Assembly: GCF_030687495.1 (NCBI RefSeq)
Contig: NZ_CP117435.1
Location: 2,980,501 to 3,044,500, forward strand
Direction of reading: 5' to 3'
Length of the DNA stretch: 64,000 nt
Source: Pseudomonas sp. FP453
Lineage (GTDB): Bacteria; Pseudomonadota; Gammaproteobacteria; Pseudomonadales; Pseudomonadaceae
The notes beneath the pieces were generated by a model, which was not told where the DNA came from, did no database searches, and saw only the letters and a program-made list of their open reading frames with translations. Below, piece after piece: positions 25,884 to 34,776 of the stretch. Positions within the stretch are counted from its first letter, which is position 1. Each line of letters begins with the position of its first letter. The position numbers were made by a program, and so were the translations under genes.

Positions 25884-28135
25884 GCTACAGCGTGGCCGTG
25901 CGGGCGCTGTGTGAATTCACGGCCAAGGTCGGCGACCTCGACCTGCGCTTTACCCCGTCGCCCAGCGCCCAGGAAGGCATTGCCGGCCATCGCACCGTCG
26001 CCTCGCGGCGCAGTGCGCACTACCAGAACGAAGTGGCCCTGGAGGGCGACTACCAACAGCTCAGGGTGCGGGGCAGGGCGGACGGCTATGACCCGGATGC
26101 CAATCGCCTGGAAGAAGTGAAGACCTACCGCGGCGACCTCGACGCCCAGCCCGCCAACCATCGCCAACTGCACTGGGCCCAGGCCAAGGTGTACGGCTGG
26201 CTGCTGTGCCAGAAACTGGAGCTGGCCGACATTGACGTGGCGCTGGTGTATTTCGACATTGTCGGCGAGGGCGAAACGTTACTGCACCAGCGTTATGCGG
26301 CCAGTGACCTGGAAGTGTTCTTCAACCAACAGTGCGCGCTGTTCCTCGGCTGGGCCGAGCAGGAAATGCAGCACCGCGACGCCCGCAACCGCGCGGCGCA
26401 AAGCCTGGGTTTCCCCCACGCCGGCTTTCGTACGGGCCAACGCGCGCTCGCCGAGACGGTGTACAAGGCCGTCACCACCAGCCGCTGCCTGATGGCCCAG
26501 GCGCCCACCGGCATCGGCAAGACCATTGGCACGATCTTCCCGCTGCTCAAAGCCCTGGCCCCGCAGCAACTGGACAAGGTGTTCTTCCTCACCGCCAAGA
26601 CCCCGGGGCGCAAGCTCGCCCTCGACGCCGCCAGCGTGCTGCACCGCAGCAGCCCCGACTTGCCCCTGCGCGTGCTGGAACTGGTGGCCCGCGACAAAGC
26701 CTGCGAACACCTCGACAAAGCCTGCCACGGTGACTCGTGCCCGTTGGCCAAAGGCTTCTACGATCGCCTGCCCGCCGCACGCGCCGCTGCCGCCCAGGTG
26801 CGCCTGCTGGACCAGCGCAGCCTGCGCGACGTCGCCCTGGCCCACAACGTATGCCCCTATTACCTGAGCCAGGAAATGGCGCGCTGGGCCGACCTGGTGG
26901 TTGCCGACTACAACTATTACTTCGACTTCGGCGCCATGCTGTTCGGCCTCGCCCAGCTCAACCAGTGGCGCGCCGCGGTGTTGGTGGACGAGGCCCACAA
27001 CCTGGTGGAGCGCGCCCGCTCGATGTACAGCGCCAGCCTCGACCAGTACCGCCTCAAGCCCCTGCGCGACACGGCGCCCGAACCGCTGAAGAAGCCGTTG
27101 CAACGCCTCAACCGCGAATGGAATGCGCTGCACAAGGACCAGCTCGCGCCGTACCAGGCCTATGCGGCCCGCCCGGAAAAACTCCTGCAAGCTCTGAGCC
27201 TGTGTACCAGTGCACTGGGCGATTATTTTAATGATCAGCCGCAAGCTTTCAGCGGTGAGCTGCAAGCCTTTTACTTTGAGGCGCTGCAATTTACCAAGGT
27301 CGCCGAGCTGTTTAACGAGCACTTCATCTTCGATATCAGCAAGCGCCAGCTCAATGGCAAGCGCAGCAGCTCAACCCTGTGCCTGCGCAATGTGGTGCCG
27401 GCCGAATTCATTCGCCCGCGCTTGACTGCCGCCCGCAGCAGCGTGCTGTTTTCCGCGACCCTCAGCCCACGGCATTACTACGCCGACTTGCTCGGGCTGC
27501 CGGCGGACACGGCGTGGATCGACGTGGAATCGCCGTTCCAGGCTGCGCAATTGCAGGTGCGGATTGTCGATGCAATCTCCACCCGCTTCGTGCACCGCCA
27601 AGCCTCGCTGGAGCCCATCGTCGCGCACATCGCCGCTCAGTTCGCGCAACGGCCGGGCAACTACCTGGCGTTTTTCTCCAGCTTCGATTACCTGCAACAG
27701 GTGGCGCAATTGCTCGCCGAGCGCCACCCGCAGATCCCGCTGTGGCAACAATCACGGGGCATGGCCGAGGCCGAGCGCCAGGCGTTTCTCGACCAGTTCA
27801 CCGAACACAGCCAAGGCATCGGTTTTGCCGTGCTCGGCGGCGCCTTTGGCGAAGGCATCGACCTGCCCGGCGCGCGGTTGATCGGTGCGTTCATTGCCAC
27901 CCTGGGCCTGCCGCAACTGAACCCGGTCAACGAGCAGATGAAGCTGCGCATGGCCGCGATCTTTGGCGCGGGCTACGACTACACCTACCTGTATCCGGGC
28001 CTGCAAAAAGTCGTGCAGGCCGCCGGGCGGGTGATCCGCAGCCAGCTGGACGAGGGCGTGGTGATGTTGATCGACGACCGCTTCGGCGAGGCGCGGGTGC
28101 GGCAACTGCTGCCACGCTGGTGGGCGGTGGAGTGA
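25880..28135 (+). CDS. XPD/DinG-like Fe-S superfamily 2 DNA helicase
   Basis: A 751-residue helicase. It has Walker A QAPTGIGKT (about residue 208), a four-Cys iron-sulfur cluster site (Cys275, Cys282, Cys287, Cys325), the DEAH box VDEAHNL (Asp370-His373) and motif VI AAGRVIRSQLDEG near the C-terminus. The first 190 residues hold a RecB/Cas4-like nuclease-type region (YDPDANRLEEVKTYRGDLD, then QLHWAQAKVYGWLL), so this looks like a nuclease-like/helicase fusion. The TTG at 25880 overlaps the upstream stop and starts the conserved SYSVAVRALCEF; a GTG at 25892 is the alternative. It should unwind DNA 5' to 3', working with FAN1. Confidence 0.9.
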   Translation: MSYSVAVRALCEFTAKVGDLDLRFTPSPSAQEGIAGHRTVASRRSAHYQNEVALEGDYQQLRVRGRADGYDPDANRLEEVKTYRGDLDAQPANHRQLHWAQAKVYGWLLCQKLELADIDVALVYFDIVGEGETLLHQRYAASDLEVFFNQQCALFLGWAEQEMQHRDARNRAAQSLGFPHAGFRTGQRALAETVYKAVTTSRCLMAQAPTGIGKTIGTIFPLLKALAPQQLDKVFFLTAKTPGRKLALDAASVLHRSSPDLPLRVLELVARDKACEHLDKACHGDSCPLAKGFYDRLPAARAAAAQVRLLDQRSLRDVALAHNVCPYYLSQEMARWADLVVADYNYYFDFGAMLFGLAQLNQWRAAVLVDEAHNLVERARSMYSASLDQYRLKPLRDTAPEPLKKPLQRLNREWNALHKDQLAPYQAYAARPEKLLQALSLCTSALGDYFNDQPQAFSGELQAFYFEALQFTKVAELFNEHFIFDISKRQLNGKRSSSTLCLRNVVPAEFIRPRLTAARSSVLFSATLSPRHYYADLLGLPADTAWIDVESPFQAAQLQVRIVDAISTRFVHRQASLEPIVAHIAAQFAQRPGNYLAFFSSFDYLQQVAQLLAERHPQIPLWQQSRGMAEAERQAFLDQFTEHSQGIGFAVLGGAFGEGIDLPGARLIGAFIATLGLPQLNPVNEQMKLRMAAIFGAGYDYTYLYPGLQKVVQAAGRVIRSQLDEGVVMLIDDRFGEARVRQLLPRWWAVE

Positions 28136-28216
28136 GGCATTCCCGGTATCAATGATGCTGGCGCCGCCGCCGGCAATCCGCCACGCTGGGTAAAAACCTT
28201 CACACAGGGCCCGCCC

Positions 28217-29149
28217 ATGCGCCAGCAACTGATCCCCGTCAACGGCATTACGCTGAGCGTGCACATCGCCGGCCCCGAGCATGGGCAGCCGGTCTGGTTG
28301 TTGCACGGCTTCCCGGAGTGTTGGCACTCCTGGCGTTTTCAGGTCCCGGCGCTGGTGGCGGCGGGTTATCGGGTGTTTGTCCCGCAAATGCGCGGTTATG
28401 GCCAATCCAGTGCACCCGCCGATATCGCTGATTACGACTTGCTGACCCTGTGCGCCGATATCCAGCAGGGCATGGACCATTTCGGCCACACCCAGGTGGT
28501 GATGGTCGGCCATGACTGGGGCGCCGTAGTGGCCTGGCACCTGGCGTTGCTGGAGCCTGAGCGCGTGACGCGCCTGATCACGTTGTCGGTGCCGTTCGCC
28601 GGGCGCGCGCGGCGGCCGGTGATTGAAATCATGCGCGAGCTGTATGCCGACCGCTTCAATTACATCCTGTATTTCCAGGAACCCGGCGTTGCCGAGCGGG
28701 AGCTGGATGCGGATATCGAACGCACCCTGCGCCTGTTCATGCAGGACCAGGATGTGTTTCTGCAAAAGAAACCCGCCAACGCCCGCTTGCTGGACGGCGT
28801 TGCCACCCCCGGCGCATTGCCATCGTGGTGCACCCGTGCGGACCTCGATGTGTACGTGCACACCTTCGCCGAACAGGGCTTTCGTGGTGCACTGAACTGG
28901 TATCGCAATTTCCCGCGCAACTGGCAGCGCACCGAATCCCTGGCCGGCCAGCAGGTGCTGCAACCCACGCTGTTCCTGATTGGCGACCGCGATCCGGTCG
29001 GGGTGTTTGAAGCCCATACCCTCAAGCGCATGCCGCAGGCTGTGCCCGATCTGGAGCAACACGTGTTGGCCAACTGCGGTCACTGGATCCAGAACGAGCA
29101 AGGGCCACAGGTCAACGGCTTGATGCTTGCCTTTCTAGGGAGAAAGTAA
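28217..29149 (+). CDS. Alpha/beta hydrolase, epoxide hydrolase type
   Basis: A 310-residue soluble hydrolase. The oxyanion-hole motif HGFPECWHSW, the nucleophile elbow GHDWGA (Asp nucleophile, so epoxide-hydrolase or dehalogenase chemistry rather than an esterase), the acid in GDRDPVG and the His in NCGHWIQNEQ are all present. The HGFPE form and lid region fit soluble epoxide hydrolases. No signal peptide is seen, so it acts in the cytoplasm. The substrate is unknown. The gene stands alone; its 3' end overlaps the end of the histidine kinase gene on the other strand by 38 bases. Confidence 0.88.
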   Translation: MRQQLIPVNGITLSVHIAGPEHGQPVWLLHGFPECWHSWRFQVPALVAAGYRVFVPQMRGYGQSSAPADIADYDLLTLCADIQQGMDHFGHTQVVMVGHDWGAVVAWHLALLEPERVTRLITLSVPFAGRARRPVIEIMRELYADRFNYILYFQEPGVAERELDADIERTLRLFMQDQDVFLQKKPANARLLDGVATPGALPSWCTRADLDVYVHTFAEQGFRGALNWYRNFPRNWQRTESLAGQQVLQPTLFLIGDRDPVGVFEAHTLKRMPQAVPDLEQHVLANCGHWIQNEQGPQVNGLMLAFLGRK

Positions 29150-30578
29150 ACGTCGCGCCGTGCCCGGGGCGCTCCACCAGGCGGATGCTGCGCCCGTGCA
29201 ATTGCAGGATGCGGTGCACGATGCGCAGCCCCAGGCCGCCATCGCGGCGCGCACCGCCAATGGTGAAGGCGCGCAGGAACAAGCCTTCACGCAACTCGGG
29301 ATCAATGCCCGGGCCGCTGTCGCTGACCGTCACCGCGACACCGTCGGCGCCCGGCGCGAGGATCACTTCGACTTCGCCGTTGACCGGCGTGTGACGCAGG
29401 GCGTTGTCCAGCAAGTTGGTGAGCACGCGCTCGATCAAACCGAGGTCGGCCAGCACCGTCGGCACCTGCGGCGGCAGGGTGGCGGTGAGCTTGATCGCAC
29501 GGGCTTCGGCGCTCAGTTCGAATTTCTGGAACACGTCCTGCACCAGGTCCGGAAGGGAAAATCCTTCGATCACCGGCTGCACAAAGCCGTGCTCCAGGCG
29601 CACCAGCTCCAGCAGGGATTGAGCGAGGCCGCCGACCTTGCGGCTCTGGTCCAGGGCGATGCCCAGGTAGCGCCGGCGCTCTTCGGGGCTGAGGCTGGCA
29701 TCCTTGAGGGACAGGGTTTCCAGGTAGCCGTGCAGCGACGCCAGCGGGGTGCGCAGGTCATGGGAAATATTGGCGACCATGTCCCGGCGTTCCTGGTCCT
29801 GGTGGGTGAGGGCGCGCCACTGTTCACCGAGGCGGTTTTCCATCTGCACGAAGGCGTGGTCGAGCACGGCGATTTCGTCACCGCTGTGCAGTGGCTCGGT
29901 GGCGGGCTCCGGGGTTTTCGGCGCGCCGTTGATATCGAATTGCGCGACCTTGTCGGTCAATTGGCGCAACGGGCGGGTGATCCAGGCAAAGGCGATCAGG
30001 CCCGCCATCAGGCACAGCAACGCCACCAGGCCGATGGACCACAGCGCGATCTTCAACGCCATGCCGGTCGCGTCCTTGGCGTCGAACACGTCGTGGGCCT
30101 CACCCAACAGCACCACATACAGGAAACCGGTCTGCTTGCCGTTGGCCTTGAGCGGCGCAGCGCTGAACACCTTGCCCCCCTCGACGCTGCGCGGGTCATC
30201 GCCGAGGATCGGCAGCATGGCGCCGCTGAGGAAGCGTCGTACCGGCGCGAGGTCAACGCGGTCACGCAACAAGTGCCCGCTGGGCGCGGCGTTGCCGACC
30301 ACGCGGCCGTTGATGTCGAGCAGGTACACCTCGACGCTCGGGTTCACCAGCATCAGTTGGCTGAACAGCGTGCGCACGGCCTCGGGCTTGAGGCCATCGG
30401 CGTCCATCAGTTGCGTGTCACGGGCAATATGCGCGGCGAGGTCGCGGGACAGGCCCTGCACCACTTCCAGCTCGTGCATGCGGTTGGAGCGTACTTGCAG
30501 CCACGCCGAGGTGCCGCTGCAGATCAGCAGCAACACGGCAAACACCACCGACAGGCGCTGGGTCAGGGTCAGCTTCAT
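29112..30578 (-). CDS. Sensor histidine kinase with HAMP domain
   Basis: A 488-residue membrane kinase: TM1 (about residues 8-30, [19 protein letters not shown]), a periplasmic sensor region of about 130 residues, TM2 (about 165-190, [18 protein letters not shown]), HAMP, HisKA with the H-box [14 protein letters not shown] (His273), and HATPase_c with N-box [13 protein letters not shown] and G-box [14 protein letters not shown]. Its ATG overlaps the stop of the response regulator gene by 4 bases (ATGA), so the two were translated together. The signal is unknown. The pair is divergent from the exported methionine sulfoxide reductase genes, which suggests control by envelope oxidative damage, comparable with HprSR-MsrPQ in E. 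coli (inference). Confidence 0.9.
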   Translation of the reverse strand: MKLTLTQRLSVVFAVLLLICSGTSAWLQVRSNRMHELEVVQGLSRDLAAHIARDTQLMDADGLKPEAVRTLFSQLMLVNPSVEVYLLDINGRVVGNAAPSGHLLRDRVDLAPVRRFLSGAMLPILGDDPRSVEGGKVFSAAPLKANGKQTGFLYVVLLGEAHDVFDAKDATGMALKIALWSIGLVALLCLMAGLIAFAWITRPLRQLTDKVAQFDINGAPKTPEPATEPLHSGDEIAVLDHAFVQMENRLGEQWRALTHQDQERRDMVANISHDLRTPLASLHGYLETLSLKDASLSPEERRRYLGIALDQSRKVGGLAQSLLELVRLEHGFVQPVIEGFSLPDLVQDVFQKFELSAEARAIKLTATLPPQVPTVLADLGLIERVLTNLLDNALRHTPVNGEVEVILAPGADGVAVTVSDSGPGIDPELREGLFLRAFTIGGARRDGGLGLRIVHRILQLHGRSIRLVERPGHGATFTFSLERQASSR

Positions 30579-31286
30579 GGCGCGCTCTCGGCAAACTTGT
30601 AGCCACGGCCCCACACCGTGAGGATGCGCGCCGGGTTGGCCGGGTCGGTCTCGACCTTGGCGCGCAGGCGGTTGATGTGGGTGTTCACCGTGTGTTCATA
30701 GCCCTCATGGCTATAGCCCCACACGGCGTTGAGCAAGTCCATGCGCGAAAACACCTTGCCCCGGCTGGCGCGCGAAGAAATACAGCAGGTCGAACTCACG
30801 GGGCGTGAGGTCCAGGCGCTGGCCTTGCAGGGTCACGTCGCGGGTCAGCGGGTTGATGAACAACTGGCCGAGGTCGAGGCTGCCGGCGTCCATCTTCAGG
30901 TTGCGTGCCATGGCGTCCACCCGGCGCAGCAGCGCCTTGACCCGCGCCACCAGCTCCGGCATCGAGAACGGCTTGGCCAGGTAATCGTCGGCGCCCAGCT
31001 CCAGGCCGAGGATGCGGTGCAACTCACTGGAACGCGCACTGGTGATGATGATCGGCGTGTAGCGCGTCATGGCGCGGGCGCGCCGGCAGATCTCCAGGCC
31101 GTCGACGCCGGGGAGCATCAGGTCGAGGATCAGCGCATCCCAGCCGCCTTGCTCCAGCAGGCGCAGGCCCTCGTTGCCATCGGCGCTGTGCACCACGACA
31201 AACTGCTCGTCACGCAGGTGCAGGCAGATCAAGTCGGCGATATGGGCATCGTCCTCGACCACGAGGACACGTTTGGGCTGATCCAT
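30575..31286 (-). pseudogene. OmpR-family response regulator, one frameshift
   Basis: Two frames together encode a 236-residue OmpR/PhoB-type regulator: receiver domain (RVLVVEDDAHIADL, phospho-acceptor in LILDLMLPGVDG, conserved Lys in YLAKPFSMPEL) and winged helix ([14 protein letters not shown], then [14 protein letters not shown], then [14 protein letters not shown] and [11 protein letters not shown]). The break is one extra C at 30759-30762 on the plus strand (CCCC where CCC would restore [12 protein letters not shown]). As read, translation leaves frame inside the winged helix, so the product could not bind DNA. Everything else is intact, including the ATGA overlap with the kinase gene. 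AAGG precedes the start. Either a very recent mutation or a base-calling error in a G-run. Confidence 0.85.
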
Positions 31287-31430
31287 GTAAGCGAAACCTT
31301 GGCTTGTAGTCGGCGCATTGTGCGGCTTTTGCCTCAGTGTAGTTATCACGAATTGTTTAACTCTGCGTGAGGATTTGGCGACCGGCCGGGGGGCAGGATG
31401 GCGTCATTGCAGTTGGGGAAGGGCTTGTAT

Positions 31431-31524
31431 GTGGCGAGGGAGCTTGCTCCCGCTGGAGTGCGTAGCGCTCCCCAAAAGCCGGCTCCAGCTGCGCTGTCGA
31501 GCGGGAGCAAGCTCCCTCGCCACA
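31431..31524. repeat. REPIN of a second family (GGCGAGGGAGCTTGCTCCCG)
   Basis: GTGGCGAGGGAGCTTGCTCC and its reverse complement face each other across about 50 bases that contain a further hairpin. The sequence differs from the GTGGGAGC... REP type. It lies between the divergent regulator and msrB genes, ending only 22 bases before the msrB ATG, so the msrB promoter must lie within or upstream of it. Confidence 0.88.
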
Positions 31525-31545
31525 GGGCCATGAATGGAGAAACCT

Positions 31546-32046
31546 ATGTACTCACGCAGACAAATCCTGCTGGCCGGCGGTGGCCTGGGGGTCGCTGTCC
31601 TCGCCGGTGGCTTGCTCAGGCAGCTCAACCTGGTCAGCGAATCCGAGGCGGCTGAGACTTTCGAAGTCAGCCACACCGACGCCGAATGGCGCAGCCTGCT
31701 CAGCGCCGAGCAATACGCCGTGCTGCGCGAAGAGGGCACCGAGCGCCCTTACAGCAGCAAGCTCAACGATGAACACCGCGCCGGCACCTTTGCCTGCGCC
31801 GGCTGCGCGTTGGCGCTGTTCTCGTCCACCACCAAGTTCGACAGCCATACCGGCTGGCCAAGCTTCTGGCAGCCGCTGGACAACGCGGTGGCCAGCCGTA
31901 CCGACCGCTCCTTCGGCATGGCACGCAACGAAATCCACTGCCGCCGTTGCGGCGGCCACCAAGGGCACGTGTTCGACGACGGCCCGCAACCCACCGGCCT
32001 GCGCTATTGCATGAATGGCGCGGCCATGACGTTCACGGCGGCGTAA
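31546..32046 (+). CDS. msrB: Exported peptide-methionine (R)-S-oxide reductase MsrB
   Basis: A 166-residue MsrB with an N-terminal export signal: MYSRRQILLAGGGLGVAVLA has paired Arg before a hydrophobic stretch, like a Tat signal. The catalytic domain has the zinc-binding pairs FACAGCAL and HCRRCGGHQGHVF, the substrate loop TGWPSFWQP, and the catalytic Cys155 in LRYCMNG. It reduces R-methionine sulfoxide in proteins, here probably in the periplasm. GGAG lies 6 bases before the ATG. The CcdA-thioredoxin gene follows after 32 bases and could supply electrons. Confidence 0.9.
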   Translation: MYSRRQILLAGGGLGVAVLAGGLLRQLNLVSESEAAETFEVSHTDAEWRSLLSAEQYAVLREEGTERPYSSKLNDEHRAGTFACAGCALALFSSTTKFDSHTGWPSFWQPLDNAVASRTDRSFGMARNEIHCRRCGGHQGHVFDDGPQPTGLRYCMNGAAMTFTAA

Positions 32047-32078
32047 GCCGATGTCTCTTTCTTATAAGGTCTTATCCC

Positions 32079-33773
32079 ATGTGGCTTCTGCTTCTCGCGT
32101 ACCTGGGCGGCGTGCTGACCATCGTCAGCCCGTGCATCCTGCCGGTCCTGCCTTTTGTCTTCGCTCGCACCGGGCAGCCGTTTTTGCGCAGTGGCTTGCC
32201 GCTGTTGGCGGGGATGGCGGTGACATTTGCCCTGGTAGCCACACTGGCTGCGGTGGGCGGCGGCTGGGTGGTGCAAGTCAATCAATACGGGCGCTGGCTC
32301 GCGTTGCTCTGCGTGGCGCTGTTTGGGCTCACGCTGCTGTTGCCACAACTGTCGGAACGCCTGACGCGGCCGCTGGTGGCCGCCGGCAGTCGCTTGTCGG
32401 AAGCCGCCGGGGCCGACGCCAGGCCGCGTGCGGGCGCTTCGTTCCTCATCGGCGTGGCCACCGGCTTGCTCTGGGCGCCGTGCGCCGGGCCGATCCTGGG
32501 CCTGCTGCTGACCGGCGCCGCGCTGCAGGGCGCCAATATCGGCACTACCTTGCTGTTGCTGGCCTACGCCGCCGGTGCGGCGACGTCCCTGGCGCTGGCG
32601 TTGCTGGTGGGCGGTAAAGTCTTTGGCTTGATGAAGAAGTCCCTGGGCGCCGGTGAGTGGCTGCGTCGCGGCCTGGGTGCGCTGATGTTGGTGGGTGTCG
32701 CAGCGATTGCGCTGGGTCTGGACACTGGCGTGCTGTCGCGCTTGTCGACGGCGTCCACCGGTGGCCTGGAGCAAAGCCTGGTGGACCGCCTGAGCGCGAA
32801 ACCGCAGGGCGGCGCGATGATGATGGCGGCCAGCCACAGCGACACGCTGCCAATAGAAGGCGCGCTGCCGCCGCTGGACGGCGCCGTGCAATGGCTCAAC
32901 AGCCCGCCGCTGAGCGCCGAAGCCCTCAAGGGCAAAGTGGTGCTGGTGGATTTCTGGACCTACTCCTGTATCAACTGCCTGCGCACCCTGCCTTACGTCA
33001 AAGCCTGGGCCGAAAAGTACCGCGACCAGGGCCTGGTGGTGATTGGCGTCCACGCCCCGGAGTTTGCCTTTGAACGGGATGTGGGCAACGTCACCCAGGC
33101 CATGAAGGACCTGGGTATCACCTACCCGGTGGCCATCGACAACAACTACAAGATCTGGCGCGCCTTCAACAACCAGTACTGGCCGGCGCATTACTTTGCC
33201 GATGCCAACGGCCAGATTCGCTATCACCACTTTGGCGAGGGCGACTATGCCGAGTCGGAGCGGGTGATCCAGCAGTTGTTGCGCGAAGCCGGCGCGCAAA
33301 ACGTCGCGGGCGGCTTGATCGACGTGGCTGCCAAGGGCGTGCAACAGGCGCCGGACCTGAACACCGTGCAGTCGCCGGAAACCTACCTGGGCGCCCAGCG
33401 CGCCGAGAACTTCGTCAAGTCCGGCCCACTGGCGCTGAACAACTGGACCCTGGAAGGCCAATGGAAAGTGGGCGGCCAGCAAGTCACGCTGGAGCAGGCC
33501 GGTGGGCGCATCGTCTACCGTTTCCACGCCCGTGACTTGCACCTGGTGCTGGCGCCCGGCGCGGATGGCAAGCCGGTGCGCTTCAAGGTCACCGTCGACG
33601 GCAAGGCTCCGGGGGCTGCCCACGGCACGGATGTGGCGCCGGATGGCAGCGGTACGGTGACGGAGCAGCGTCTGTATCAACTGGTGCGCCAGCCGGGTGA
33701 GGTGCAGGACCGTACCTTCAGCATTGAATTCCTCGATCCGAACGTGGCGGCCTACGCCTTCACCTTTGGCTGA
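32079..33773 (+). CDS. DipZ-like protein: CcdA membrane domain plus thioredoxin domain
   Basis: A 564-residue protein. The first 240 residues are a CcdA/DsbD-type membrane domain with its two redox Cys, SPCILPVLPF (about Cys18) and LLWAPCAGPILG (Cys134), spread over six or more hydrophobic segments. A periplasmic thioredoxin-like domain follows with the active site YSCINCLRTLP (Cys297, Cys300) in a TlpA-like fold, then a C-terminal beta-rich region ending YAFTFG, as in mycobacterial DipZ. It should carry electrons from cytoplasmic thioredoxin to periplasmic partners. Lying between exported MsrB and MsrA, those reductases are the likely clients (inference). Confidence 0.9.
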   Translation: MWLLLLAYLGGVLTIVSPCILPVLPFVFARTGQPFLRSGLPLLAGMAVTFALVATLAAVGGGWVVQVNQYGRWLALLCVALFGLTLLLPQLSERLTRPLVAAGSRLSEAAGADARPRAGASFLIGVATGLLWAPCAGPILGLLLTGAALQGANIGTTLLLLAYAAGAATSLALALLVGGKVFGLMKKSLGAGEWLRRGLGALMLVGVAAIALGLDTGVLSRLSTASTGGLEQSLVDRLSAKPQGGAMMMAASHSDTLPIEGALPPLDGAVQWLNSPPLSAEALKGKVVLVDFWTYSCINCLRTLPYVKAWAEKYRDQGLVVIGVHAPEFAFERDVGNVTQAMKDLGITYPVAIDNNYKIWRAFNNQYWPAHYFADANGQIRYHHFGEGDYAESERVIQQLLREAGAQNVAGGLIDVAAKGVQQAPDLNTVQSPETYLGAQRAENFVKSGPLALNNWTLEGQWKVGGQQVTLEQAGGRIVYRFHARDLHLVLAPGADGKPVRFKVTVDGKAPGAAHGTDVAPDGSGTVTEQRLYQLVRQPGEVQDRTFSIEFLDPNVAAYAFTFG

Positions 33774-33790
33774 TTCGACAACCCTATAAC

Positions 33791-33896
33791 TGTGGGAGCT
33801 GGCTTTTGTGGGAGCTGGCTTGCCTGCGATGGCGGCAGGTCAGCCACCTTATGTGGTGCTGATACACCGCTATCGCAGGCAAGCCAGCTCCCACAG
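33791..33896. repeat. REPIN (TGGCTTGCCT type) with partial REP in front
   Basis: A short REP fragment TGTGGGAGCTGGCTTTTG is followed at once by a full pair, TGTGGGAGCTGGCTTGCCTG and its complement. It fills the whole gap between the CcdA-thioredoxin gene and msrA, so it may lower or separate expression of msrA within the unit. The same fragment-plus-pair layout occurs at 23696. Confidence 0.88.
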
Positions 33897-33921
33897 TTGA
33901 CCGTGCTCTGGAGTGAGATCT

Positions 33922-34614
33922 ATGAAGATGTTGAGATGTTTACCAGTGTTGGCTTTGGTTGCCTTTATCGGCCAGGCCCAGGCGTTCTCCTTTGGCGCCT
34001 CTGACGATGCCGTCGTCATCGCACCCCCCGCCCTGGACCTGCCAGCCTCGGCCAACCTGCAAACGGCGGTCTTCGCCGGCGGTTGCTTCTGGGGCGTACA
34101 AGGGGTTTTCCAGCACGTGCAGGGGGTGAAAAACGCAGTCTCCGGCTATGACGGCGGCGCGGCCGGCACGGCGCAGTACGAGTCTGTCAGCGCGGGCGAT
34201 ACCGGCCATGCCGAGGCGGTTTCTGTTACCTATGACCCGAGCAAGATCAGCTACGGCAAGCTGTTGCAGATCTACTTCTCGGTGGCTCACAACCCCACGG
34301 AACTCAACCGCCAGGGCCCGGATACCGGCACGCAGTACCGCTCGGCGATCTTTGCGCAGGATGCCGAACAGCAGAAGGTGGCCCAGGCCTATATCGCGCA
34401 GCTGGATGCCGCCAAGTCCTTCGACAAGCCCATCGCAACCACGATTGAAATGGGCAAGCCGTTCTATCCGGCGGAGGCCTATCATCAGGATTTTCTTACC
34501 GAGAACCCGTCTTACCCGTACATCGTGATCAATGACTTGCCAAAGGTGGCGCAGTTGAAAACGCTGTTTCCCGAGCAGTACCGCGCTGAGCCGACCTTGG
34601 TGAAAAACCAGTAA
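33922..34614 (+). CDS. msrA: Exported peptide-methionine (S)-S-oxide reductase MsrA
   Basis: A 230-residue MsrA. The signal peptide is residues 1 to about 20 (LPVLALVAFIGQAQA), so the enzyme is periplasmic. The catalytic motif is FAGGCFWG with Cys55, followed by SGYDGGAAG, TGHAEAVSVTYDP, the NPTELNRQGPDTGTQYRS segment, and YHQDFL. It reduces the S form of methionine sulfoxide, complementing MsrB. The ATG at 33922 with GGAG 8 bases upstream is preferred over a GTG at 33913. The usual recycling Cys near the C-terminus are not seen, so reduction presumably depends directly on a thioredoxin-like donor such as the neighbouring membrane protein (inference). Confidence 0.9.
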   Translation: MKMLRCLPVLALVAFIGQAQAFSFGASDDAVVIAPPALDLPASANLQTAVFAGGCFWGVQGVFQHVQGVKNAVSGYDGGAAGTAQYESVSAGDTGHAEAVSVTYDPSKISYGKLLQIYFSVAHNPTELNRQGPDTGTQYRSAIFAQDAEQQKVAQAYIAQLDAAKSFDKPIATTIEMGKPFYPAEAYHQDFLTENPSYPYIVINDLPKVAQLKTLFPEQYRAEPTLVKNQ

Positions 34615-34645
34615 CACCGCAAAGCCTGATGTATGAACTGGCCTC

Positions 34646-34732
34646 TGTGGGAGCTGGCTTGCCTGCGATGCAGACACCTCGGTCTGTCAGTAAGACCGAG
34701 GGGATGCCATCGCAGGCAAGCCAGCTCCCACA
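34646..34732. repeat. REPIN (TGGCTTGCCT type)
   Basis: Paired inverted REP copies, TGTGGGAGCTGGCTTGCCTG and its complement, with an inner hairpin (CCTCGGTCT / AGACCGAGG). It lies between the convergent msrA and alpha-E genes and may end both transcripts. Confidence 0.9.
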
Positions 34733-34776
34733 AAAAGCCCAGTTTCCACAAAAGCCAGCTTATAGGTTCAGACTTC

